64,000 nt of DNA, taken from Citrifermentans bremense R1. GTDB lineage: Bacteria > Desulfobacterota > Desulfuromonadia > Geobacterales > Geobacteraceae. Location: assembly GCF_000426865.1 (NCBI RefSeq), contig NZ_AUGE01000002.1, forward strand, positions 62,001 through 126,000, read 5' to 3'. The position numbers and the translations under genes were made by a program. Positions 16,540 to 23,017 of the stretch are shown one piece after another (within the stretch, counting starts at the first letter, position 1; each line of letters begins with the position of its first letter). Below the pieces are notes generated by a model. That model did no database searches and was not told the origin of the DNA. It was given only the letters and a program-made list of their open reading frames with translations.

Positions 16540-17352
16540 CTATACGGAGAGCATGTCACCCTGGACCAGGCGGTCGAGCAACAGACGGGCCGCTGCTATG
16601 GGATCGTTCAGGCCGTCGCCTATGATCTCGCCTTCCTGCCGCTCCGGAGAGAAGATGCGGCTTACCCAGGTGGGGGACCCCTTGAGGCCGACGCTGTTCA
16701 CGTCCAACTGCAACTGCTCGTTGCTCCACGACTCCACCTCGGCCTTGGCGGATGCCAGCCGCATCGGCACCGTCGGGTAACGTGGGCGGTTCAGCTCCCG
16801 AACCACCGTGATCATCGCCGGCAGCCGAGCCTCTACGATCTCGTAGCGCCCCTCCAGCTTACGACGCACTGTTACCGTCTTCGCATCAAGGTCAAGCTTT
16901 TCGATCCGGTCCACCAGGGTCAATTGGGAATATCCCAGGCGGACCGCGATCCCCGGGCCTACCTGTGCCGTGTCGCCATCGATAGTCTGCTTGCCGCAGA
17001 ACACGAGGCCGACCTCTTCGCTCTCGCCCAGTTTCCGTATGGCCGCAGCAAGTACGTTGCTGGTCGACAGCGTGTCCGCGCCGCCAAAAGCCCGATCCGA
17101 AAGGAGGATGCTGCGATCAACACCCAGAGCCAGCGCCTTTCTCAGCGTCGCTTCGGCGTTGGGGGGACCCATGGAAAGCGCCACGCTCTTCAACCCGTGG
17201 CTGTCCTTGAGACGCAGGGTCTCCTCCAGCGCATGGGTGTCGTAAGGGTTGACGATGAACGGGATCCCGTCCCTCACCAGGGTGTTGGTGACGGGATCGA
17301 TCTGCACCTGCGTCGTATCCGGGACCTGCTTCAGGCAGGCAATTACCAGCAT
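16540..17352 (-). CDS. etfB: Electron transfer flavoprotein beta subunit
   Basis: 270 residues of the EtfB/FixA family. It begins MLVIACLKQVPDT and contains the NPYDTHALEE segment, the GKQTIDGDTAQVGP loop and the LPAMITVVRELNRPRYP strand that closes the nucleotide-binding fold. It pairs with the ferredoxin-fused EtfA encoded downstream. A FixA-like function, confurcating or bifurcating to reduce ferredoxin for nitrogenase, is suggested only by nearness to nifB; sequence by eye cannot place it in a bifurcating subgroup. Confidence 0.92.
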   Translation of the reverse strand: MLVIACLKQVPDTTQVQIDPVTNTLVRDGIPFIVNPYDTHALEETLRLKDSHGLKSVALSMGPPNAEATLRKALALGVDRSILLSDRAFGGADTLSTSNVLAAAIRKLGESEEVGLVFCGKQTIDGDTAQVGPGIAVRLGYSQLTLVDRIEKLDLDAKTVTVRRKLEGRYEIVEARLPAMITVVRELNRPRYPTVPMRLASAKAEVESWSNEQLQLDVNSVGLKGSPTWVSRIFSPERQEGEIIGDGLNDPIAAARLLLDRLVQGDMLSV

Positions 17353-17472
17353 GTCTGGCCTCCTTGTCTCTTATAAACTCACCGCCGACCTCAGGCTGGC
17401 ACCGTCTTTTGACTGCCCTTGAGCTACGTTCCCACTCCTCACCCAAGCCTTCCCCCTCCCTGGCTCTTCTCC

Positions 17473-18276
17473 TTACCCCATGCTACCCATGCTAGCCAGC
17501 GCGAAGATCTTCTCGTTGTCGTAGCTCGGCTGCGCTCCCAGGTACATGAGCGTGTTGCTGCCGGCTATGGAGAATTTTCTCTTGGTGAGCATGGCGGCAA
17601 CGGCGAGATTCCCGGCGGGAACATCGAGAAAGACGGGTCCCGATAGTCCTCCAAGGGCCCGGTTCAACAGAAGCTCCGCCTGAGTTTCCCTAAGCGCCCC
17701 CCACGGCCCGATCTGCGTCCCCTCTTCCCAAGGTTGGCAGCAAAGAAAGGAGTGCTCTCCGCAATAGCTCCATCCGCGGCCGACGGTGACATCCAAAAGC
17801 CCATCCCGCCGGTCACCCCACCCTGCCCGATCCACTTCCCGCATGGTTTGCAGATCCTGATGTACCAATCTCTCCGCGCTGGATTCGTTTCTCCCTGTCC
17901 CTTTCCAGCGGTTGATACTGTCGATGGGAAGAAAACCGAGCTTCCGGTACAGACCTACTCCTTTGGCTGAGGCGGTTAGCCACACGGTCGCCACCCGGGC
18001 CGAGAGGAGGGCATCGAGGGCACCTTCCATCAGCTTCGCGCCGATACCGCGCCTGCGCGCCTCGCTCGTTACCAGGAGGTTGCCGATCCAACCGCTGTTC
18101 TCGTGCCGCAGCGACGTTATGTAGCCAAGCGTCTTCCCCTCCTCGCGCCAGGCGAGGCACCCCTGGGGGAAGCTCTGCAGCAGGAACTGAAATTCCCAGG
18201 CCCCGCAGATCCACCCTTCCGCAACGGCCATGGCTATGAAGGAAGGTATGTCGGACTCGACGAACGGTTCGATCAT
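17473..18276 (-). CDS. GNAT-family N-acetyltransferase
   Basis: 267 residues. The acetyl-CoA loop is seen in LLVTSEARRRGIGAKLMEGAL, followed by the GLYRKLGFLPI strand at about residues 110-120. The remaining C-terminal half is a second, GNAT-like region (SGPVFLDVPAGNLAVAAML...) as in two-lobed members of the family. It starts 3 bases after the nifB stop, so it is co-transcribed with nifB, and its substrate is unknown. A GNAT in this position is not part of the standard nif set. Confidence 0.87.
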   Translation of the reverse strand: MIEPFVESDIPSFIAMAVAEGWICGAWEFQFLLQSFPQGCLAWREEGKTLGYITSLRHENSGWIGNLLVTSEARRRGIGAKLMEGALDALLSARVATVWLTASAKGVGLYRKLGFLPIDSINRWKGTGRNESSAERLVHQDLQTMREVDRAGWGDRRDGLLDVTVGRGWSYCGEHSFLCCQPWEEGTQIGPWGALRETQAELLLNRALGGLSGPVFLDVPAGNLAVAAMLTKRKFSIAGSNTLMYLGAQPSYDNEKIFALASMGSMG

Positions 18277-18279
18277 CTG

Positions 18280-19137
18280 CTACGCCGCCGGAGCTATCGC
18301 GAGCTGCAGGTTTTCGCCGATCAGCCCCACCGCGTCGGCACGGCACTGCTTGCAGTGCTTGAACTGCCCGATGGTCTTCTCGTTGGCCTGGCGCAGCACA
18401 TCCAGCCGTTCTGCTGAAGGAGGCGCGATGTGGGCGAAGTCCGCCTGCGGAATAAGCGGCATGATGTTCATCACGAAGGCCCCAAGTTCCTTAACCTTCT
18501 TCGAGATGAGCGGGATCTGCTCGTCGTTCACGCCGGGTATCAGCACCGTGTTTATCTTGATGGTCAGCCCCAGTTCCGCCGCATGGCGGATCCCTTCCAA
18601 CTGGTTACGAACCAGGATCTCCGCCCCCTCCTCGCCTGTGTATTTCGTCCCCTTATAGAAGACGTGGGAGTAGATCTTGCCGCCGACCTTCGGGTCCAAC
18701 GCGTTGAGAGTGACGGTGAGGCTGTGCAGTCCGATCTCCTTAAGCACTGGCATCTTGTCGGGGAGCAGCAAGCCGTTGGTGCTCAGACACTTGATCAACT
18801 GCGGAAACTCCCGATCCACGTAACGAAAGGTGTCGAAGGTCTCTTCGTTGAAGAGCGGATCCCCCGGCCCGGCAATGCCGATGACCTTGATGATGGGGCC
18901 GGTGATGGGGCTTGCCATCACCTCCCTCACCCTGACGATCGCCTCGTCCGGCGTGAGCAGGCGGCTCGTGACGCCCGGGCGCGATTCGTTGGCGCAGTCG
19001 TGACGCCGGGTGCAATAGCCGCATTTGATGTTGCACTTGGGCGCCACCGCGAGGTGCATTCGCCCGTTTTTATGGTGGTTGCCGCCAAAGCAGGGATGCC
19101 CCTGGATCTTCTTCATCTTCTCGCACGAGGTTGCCAT
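18280..19137 (-). CDS. nifB: NifB, radical SAM FeMo-cofactor (NifB-co) synthase, short form
   Basis: 285 residues. The radical SAM cluster ligands are C35-x3-C39-x2-C42 in CNIKCGYC. The N-terminal HPCFGGNHHKNGRMHLAVAP and ESRPGVTS segments and the C-terminal FKHCKQCRADAVG motif are NifB landmarks. NifB builds the carbide-centred 8Fe core used for the nitrogenase cofactor. This form lacks the C-terminal NifX-like domain of longer NifBs; a separate NifX-domain gene lies at 21632-21961. It is preceded by a sigma-54 promoter and a terminator-bearing leader, and followed directly by a GNAT gene. Confidence 0.94.
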   Translation of the reverse strand: MATSCEKMKKIQGHPCFGGNHHKNGRMHLAVAPKCNIKCGYCTRRHDCANESRPGVTSRLLTPDEAIVRVREVMASPITGPIIKVIGIAGPGDPLFNEETFDTFRYVDREFPQLIKCLSTNGLLLPDKMPVLKEIGLHSLTVTLNALDPKVGGKIYSHVFYKGTKYTGEEGAEILVRNQLEGIRHAAELGLTIKINTVLIPGVNDEQIPLISKKVKELGAFVMNIMPLIPQADFAHIAPPSAERLDVLRQANEKTIGQFKHCKQCRADAVGLIGENLQLAIAPAA

Positions 19138-19178
19138 GTCATCCTCCTTGATCCTTGCTTCAGGCCGCGCCTGAAAAC

Positions 19179-19252
19179 GAAAAATGCCCGGCGGGATATC
19201 TGCTATCCGCGCCGGGCATCGTTGCCGTTTATGTTAGATACGTCGTTGTACC
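19179..19252 (-). promoter_or_regulatory. nifB leader: two hexaloop hairpins overlapping a terminator (ANTAR antitermination target)
   Basis: On the minus strand, hairpin 1 (19237-19252) is GGTAC-AACGAC-GTATC. Hairpin 2 (19215-19226) is GGC-AACGAT-GCC. Both loops are six bases with A first and G fourth. Hairpin 2 shares its 3' arm with a terminator (19184-19219) whose ATGCCCGGC / GCCGGGCAT arms, with an inner GGATA/TATCC stem, are followed by TTTTTCG. This is the layout bound by ANTAR-domain antiterminators, and nif genes of Geobacter sulfurreducens are reported to be under such a regulator. The protein itself is not encoded in this window. Confidence 0.82.
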
Positions 19253-19266
19253 TGTTCTGCCTAATG

Positions 19267-19282
19267 AGCATTTAGCATGCCA
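19267..19282 (-). promoter_or_regulatory. Sigma-54 (RpoN) promoter for nifB
   Basis: On the minus strand TGGCATGCTAAATGCT gives the -24 GG and -12 GC with the correct 10-base interval. Transcription would start near 19256, just before the first hexaloop hairpin of the leader and about 120 bases before the nifB start. Confidence 0.78.
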
Positions 19283-19728
19283 GCTTCCGGTGCGGATAAC
19301 GTTTACAGGTGGGACCTGGGGGGGGCGGGAGGTGATGAAAGCAGCTTTTATCTTTCCACATTTGCCTTGCAACACTGCACATTAGCAGGGCTTCGTCCAT
19401 TGACGGCAGGCATTCATCTTTACCGCAGAATGTTCCCGCTCGATTGACACCCCGGATGATTTACCACACCGCGCCTAGTGTTTCATTAGCTGCAGAGTTG
19501 CCTCGCACTTGCAGCATCAGACTATTTTTTGTGCATTGCCCACAGCGGCGACAGTGCAACCAAGGGCAAATCCCCCCTGCCCCCCCTCCCAAAGGGGGGA
19601 CGCGAGTGTTCGTGCAGCGCCTTTGTGGGCAAGGTTCCCACGGTTCCTCCCAATTATCAGAAGAAGGGTTGTTCATAGGTCTAATCAAAAACCATGAGTA
19701 CCGGATTGCTTATTGCACCAGTCGGCGC
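19283..19728. other. Divergent intergenic region between nifB and draG
   Basis: About 450 bases with no supportable gene. It holds a copy of a dispersed C-rich repeat at about 19571-19601 (CCCCCCTGCCCCCCCTCCCA next to AAAGGGGGG), which has a relative at about 29017-29055. I found no convincing sigma-54 site for draG and no clear TGT-N10-ACA element. An open reading extending draG to 19444 runs through this repeat and was not accepted. Confidence 0.55.
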
Positions 19729-20634
19729 ATGTCCAGCCACTCCTACCATAGCGACCTTCTCTCCCACGCCAGGGGAGCCTTCATCGGCCTTGCGGTCGGC
19801 GACGCGCTGGGGGCTCCCGTGGAGTTCATGACGCGGGGGGAAATCAAGGAGAAGTACGGCGTCTTGAAGGAGATGGTGGGAGGGGGATGGCTGAGGCTGA
19901 AACCCGGAGAGGTCACCGACGACACCGAGATGTCGCTCTGCTTGGCGCGCGCCATAGTCAAGGCGCGAGGTTGGGACAGGAAGCAAGCAGCCGACAACCT
20001 GGCGGGATGGCTCAAGTCGAAGCCGATAGACGTGGGCGACACCTGCCGGCGCGGCATCAGGAACTACATGCTGCACGGCACGGTCGAAACCCCGCCCAAC
20101 GAATGGGACGGCGGCAACGGCGCCGTGATGAGGACCCTCCCCATCGGCCTCTATACCGCTGGCGACGCCGCGCTTTTGGAAGCCTGCAGCCTGGAGCAAG
20201 CCCACCTCACCCACAACCATCCCCTGTCCGACGCCGCCACCATCTACCTGGGGCGCCTGCTGCACCTGGCGCTGGCAGGAAGTTCCATGCACCGTCTGCG
20301 ACGCGAGGCCGGGCACCTGATAGAGAAGTACCCGAACTTCAGCTTCGATCCCTACAAGGGGCTCGCCACCGGTTACGTGGTCGATACCATGCAGACCGTC
20401 TTGTACTGCTTTTTCAGGTCGCGATCTTTTGAGGGGTGCGTGGTGGACACGGTGAACCAGGGAGGTGACGCGGATACCACCGGCGCCATAGCCGGAGCCT
20501 TGGCAGGCGCCTATTACGGCGAGGACGCTATACCAGTCAGGTGGCGCAAAAAACTTTCCAAGGAGGTGCTGACCGAGATAATCGAACTTTCGGAGGCGCT
20601 GGTAAAGCTCTCGCCTCAGTTCCGGCGCAGTTGA
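19729..20634 (+). CDS. draG: DraG, ADP-ribosyl-[dinitrogen reductase] hydrolase
   Basis: 301 residues of the ADP-ribosylglycohydrolase family. The metal-binding landmarks are present: GLAVGDALGAPVEF at the N terminus, EVTDDTEMSLCLARA, and the C-terminal GGDADTTGAIAGALAGA. DraG removes the ADP-ribose that DraT places on NifH and so restores nitrogenase activity when ammonium is used up. The ATG at 19729 is the first that opens into conserved sequence, although no strong ribosome site precedes it. It is convergent with draT, 76 bases apart, with a CTTTGCGT triplet repeat between them. Confidence 0.9.
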   Translation: MSSHSYHSDLLSHARGAFIGLAVGDALGAPVEFMTRGEIKEKYGVLKEMVGGGWLRLKPGEVTDDTEMSLCLARAIVKARGWDRKQAADNLAGWLKSKPIDVGDTCRRGIRNYMLHGTVETPPNEWDGGNGAVMRTLPIGLYTAGDAALLEACSLEQAHLTHNHPLSDAATIYLGRLLHLALAGSSMHRLRREAGHLIEKYPNFSFDPYKGLATGYVVDTMQTVLYCFFRSRSFEGCVVDTVNQGGDADTTGAIAGALAGAYYGEDAIPVRWRKKLSKEVLTEIIELSEALVKLSPQFRRS

Positions 20635-20710
20635 CCCTGCGGCTTAGTTTACCCGCGGCTCGGTTTTCTTTGCGTCTTTGCGTCTTTGCGTCTTGGCGTG
20701 AGCCGCAGTT

Positions 20711-21499
20711 TCAGATGGTGCAGAGCAGTCGCTTCACCCGGAATTCCCCCCCTATCACCAGGCACTCCCCCTCCCCCTTCAGGATGGAATTGGGCAGCAG
20801 TTCGCTGAAAAAAAAGATCTTCTCCAGAGGAACCTGCGCCTCCCAGACGATGAAGCCGAACTCCCAGGCGCGTTCCTCATCGGTGGTGAAGGAGTTCAAG
20901 TTGTTGAGGCGCACGATCTCCTCGCGTTTCGAGATGGTCTCAAGTTTGTCGTGCTCCGAACGCTCAAACGTGCCGCGATACAGCGTGAGGTGGCGGCGGT
21001 CGGGGTACCTCTTGGCGAGTTCGTACTGGGAGTACTCGTAGAGGAGATCGAGCTGGGAGTTGATGGCAGAGGTGCGCGCGCTCCCCTTGGTGCGGTCCAC
21101 CGCGTACTGCAGGTAATTCTCGTCGTGGATCCCCGCGATGCGCACGTTATGAAAGGTGGGCGGAAGGCCCATCCTGCTTTCCACCCACCCCTTCAGTACT
21201 GCCCCCTCAACCGAGTTGGAATCCATCATCCACCCCCTGAGAAAGCGCAGGTAGCTGTTTTTCAGGCTCTTGCGCGCCGTTGCGCTCTCCTGCTGCCACT
21301 GATGCAGTTGGAACTTAACCGACATGTAGTCGTTGAAGAGCGCGGCACGTTCTTCAGGCGCGGCTATGGTATCCAGCTTGTTGAAGAGGAAGCGGTTGAC
21401 GGCCCGCACCCCCTGGATTTCCAACGACTGCGGGTTGTCGTTGAAATGCCGGGAAGCGATGACCCAGGGGGGAAGGTTGCAGTGGTTGAATGACACCAT
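20711..21499 (-). CDS. draT: DraT, NAD+-dinitrogen-reductase ADP-ribosyltransferase
   Basis: 262 residues. The opening FNHCNLPPWVIASRHFNDNP and the later RRHLTLYRGTFERSEHD segment, which carries the NAD-binding arginine-centred motif, match DraT. The enzyme adds ADP-ribose to an arginine of NifH, switching nitrogenase off under ammonium or energy stress. It is the last gene of the nif operon, after the second NifX-domain gene. Together with draG it shows that this organism can regulate nitrogenase after translation. The target arginine is present in the NifH encoded here. Confidence 0.93.
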   Translation of the reverse strand: MVSFNHCNLPPWVIASRHFNDNPQSLEIQGVRAVNRFLFNKLDTIAAPEERAALFNDYMSVKFQLHQWQQESATARKSLKNSYLRFLRGWMMDSNSVEGAVLKGWVESRMGLPPTFHNVRIAGIHDENYLQYAVDRTKGSARTSAINSQLDLLYEYSQYELAKRYPDRRHLTLYRGTFERSEHDKLETISKREEIVRLNNLNSFTTDEERAWEFGFIVWEAQVPLEKIFFFSELLPNSILKGEGECLVIGGEFRVKRLLCTI

Positions 21500-21505
21500 T
21501 AAAAA

Positions 21506-21630
21506 TCAGATAAAGATAAAGATAAAGATAGAGATTGAGAAGAACCTAAAACCTGGTTTTTTCAATCTTAATCTTTATCTTCATCTGCCTCTCAGGGTTT
21601 TCTTTAGCTTTATCTTTATCCTCTATCTGC
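21506..21630. repeat. Hexamer-based inverted repeat, nifX-domain gene to draT junction
   Basis: A period-6 tract of GATAAA/GATAGA/GATTGA units at 21506-21541 faces inverted copies (ATCTTTATC type) at 21562-21589 and 21605-21630. The arms can pair over more than 25 bases with few mismatches. It fills the whole junction. Confidence 0.85.
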
Positions 21631-21631
21631 T

Positions 21632-21961
21632 TTACAAAGCCCTGGCCAGGTCGCGCAGGACAGGTTCGATTTCGCCTTCCACCACGTACGGTTCCACGCC
21701 CAGGCGCTCCAGTTCCGCCTTCGGGGCCTCCCCGATCATAGAGCAAACCACGGCGCGGCAACCCTTGAGGGCTTCGGCGGTGTCCCTCAACGTGTGAGCC
21801 CGCAGCGGGTGATCCGGGTCGAAGCGGCAATACTTCTCCACCGGGCGCTCCTCCAGCAGGGCGACCGAATCGCCCTCCACCTGGTAAATGAGGAAGCGCT
21901 CGACGTGGCCGAAGTGCTGGTTTATTTCTTTGCCATCCTTTGAGGCAACGGCGAAAAGCAT
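21632..21961 (-). CDS. NifX / NifB C-terminal-like cofactor-binding protein
   Basis: 109 residues of the dinitrogenase iron-molybdenum cofactor biosynthesis family (NifX, NafY core, NifB tail). It opens MLFAVASKDGKEINQHFGHVERF, whose QHFGH carries the typical histidine pair, and contains an AVVCSMIGEAPKAELE segment. Such proteins carry NifB-co or FeMo-co between NifB, NifEN and NifDK. Because the NifB here is short, this may be the detached NifB C-terminal domain rather than a second NifX. It lies between two hexamer repeat blocks in the nif operon. Confidence 0.88.
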   Translation of the reverse strand: MLFAVASKDGKEINQHFGHVERFLIYQVEGDSVALLEERPVEKYCRFDPDHPLRAHTLRDTAEALKGCRAVVCSMIGEAPKAELERLGVEPYVVEGEIEPVLRDLARAL

Positions 21962-21974
21962 AGAACCTCCAAAA

Positions 21975-22124
21975 ACCAGATAAAGATAGAGATAAAGATT
22001 GAGTAGAACCTAAACACCAGATTGAGATCAAGATTGAGATTAAGTGAAAACCCTGGAATCGAGTGAAGAAGCTTGGCTTGGGAAGAACAAGGTTTGCTTA
22101 ATCTCAATCTTTATCTTTATCTGC
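21975..22124. repeat. Hexamer-based inverted repeat, ferredoxin to NifX-domain gene junction
   Basis: GATAAAGATAGAGATAAAGATTGAG-type units at 21975-22003, a second direct block at 22018-22044 and an inverted block (ATCTCAATCTTTATC type) at 22096-22124. The gap between the two coding regions consists almost entirely of this element. Confidence 0.85.
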
Positions 22125-22127
22125 CTT

Positions 22128-22391
22128 TTAAGCTAGGACCGGTGCGAAGGTGAAGCACTTCTTGGAGCAGGTCCTGCCGCAGGCCTGGCAGCCGATGCAA
22201 TTGCCGGGATTATCGACTTTCATGAACATCTTGGCGGAATCGTCCTCGTCCACCTCCTCGAAGGTCAGCACGTCGTGCGCGCAGACCTTGAAACAGCGGC
22301 CGCAGCCGATGCAGGTTTCTTCATCGATGGAGGTTATGAACTGCGGGGTCCACTCTTTCTTTTCCTTGGTCAGACCGGTGATGTAAGCCAT
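22128..22391 (-). CDS. Nif-associated 2[4Fe-4S] ferredoxin (FdxB-like, ferredoxin III type)
   Basis: 87 residues with two cluster motifs, CIGCGRCFKVCAHDV and CIGCQACGRTCSKKC, separated by an acidic stretch (EEVDEDDS). The match is to the ferredoxin III family found in nif clusters. The non-proline residue after the last Cys of each motif is a feature of that family. It may feed electrons to NifEN/NifB maturation or to NifH. It sits between nifX and the second NifX-domain gene, with about 110 bases before it that lack the hexamer repeat. Confidence 0.9.
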   Translation of the reverse strand: MAYITGLTKEKKEWTPQFITSIDEETCIGCGRCFKVCAHDVLTFEEVDEDDSAKMFMKVDNPGNCIGCQACGRTCSKKCFTFAPVLA

Positions 22392-22500
22392 GATACGTCT
22401 CCTTTAATATCGACGATTTTGCAGCCTTTTATTGATCTTGCACCTGAACCTTCGTCGGATGCGGCCCGGACTCTTTGGTAACGAGTCACTCCTCCCCTTG

Positions 22501-22890
22501 CTAATCCTCGTCCAGAAACGACGTAGCCACGTCCTTGTTCATAGCCTTGCGCAGCCAGGGGGGCGGGTTGCCTCGCAGCACTTCCTGCATCCGTTCGATG
22601 GACTCTTTCAGCCCGACTTCCACGTTGGTCTTCATCGGATGGATGCGCTTGGCAACCAGCTTGGCCGCGGCCGGCCCGCCGATCTGCATGGTATAGACGA
22701 TGGCGCAGTCGGCCAGGAGGCTGGCCCGGGCAGCTATGCGGTCCTCCTCGTCGCTGCCATGCTCGCCGACGGTGAGGGTCTGAACGTAATGCGCCTCCTC
22801 GGGCCCCACCTCCCAGATGTGAAAGGAATCAGCCTGCCCGAAATGCATGTCGATGGTATCTCCCGTCTTGGTGGTAAAAGCGATCTTCAT
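22501..22890 (-). CDS. nifX: NifX, FeMo-cofactor biosynthesis carrier protein
   Basis: 129 residues. It opens MKIAFTTKTGDTIDMHFGQADSF, with the family HFG motif, and has CAIVYTMQIGGPAAAKLV in the middle. The C-terminal tail (GNPPPWLRKAM) is characteristic of NifX proteins encoded next to nifEN. NifX binds cofactor precursors and exchanges them with NifEN. The gene directly follows nifEN in the operon. Confidence 0.92.
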   Translation of the reverse strand: MKIAFTTKTGDTIDMHFGQADSFHIWEVGPEEAHYVQTLTVGEHGSDEEDRIAARASLLADCAIVYTMQIGGPAAAKLVAKRIHPMKTNVEVGLKESIERMQEVLRGNPPPWLRKAMNKDVATSFLDED

Positions 22891-22908
22891 ACTCTCTCCT
22901 TGAAAAGC

Positions 22909-22987
22909 GAGATAAAGATAAAGATAGAGATAAAGAAGAATCAGTAGCCTAGGTTTTAGCCTTTATCTCAGTCTTAATCTCAATCTG
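22909..22987. repeat. Hexamer-based inverted repeat, nifEN to nifX junction
   Basis: A GATAAA/GATAGA tract at 22909-22938 faces an inverted CTTTATCTCAGTCTTAATCTC-type tract at 22960-22987, with about 20 bases between. It lies just before the ribosome site of nifX. Confidence 0.85.
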
Positions 22988-23017
22988 CCTCTGCTTAATC
23001 TGCCTTTTCTATGTTTC

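Noticed and set aside
19444-19728. N-terminal extension of DraG by 95 residues
   Set aside because: The extension translates a dispersed C-rich repeat and resembles no DraG. The ATG at 19729 opens directly into conserved sequence.
19283-19728. NifA upstream activator site TGT-N10-ACA before nifB or draG
   Set aside because: The nearest candidate has a 13-base interval (TGTTCCCGCTCGATTGACA), not 10. Geobacter is reported to use other regulators for nif.
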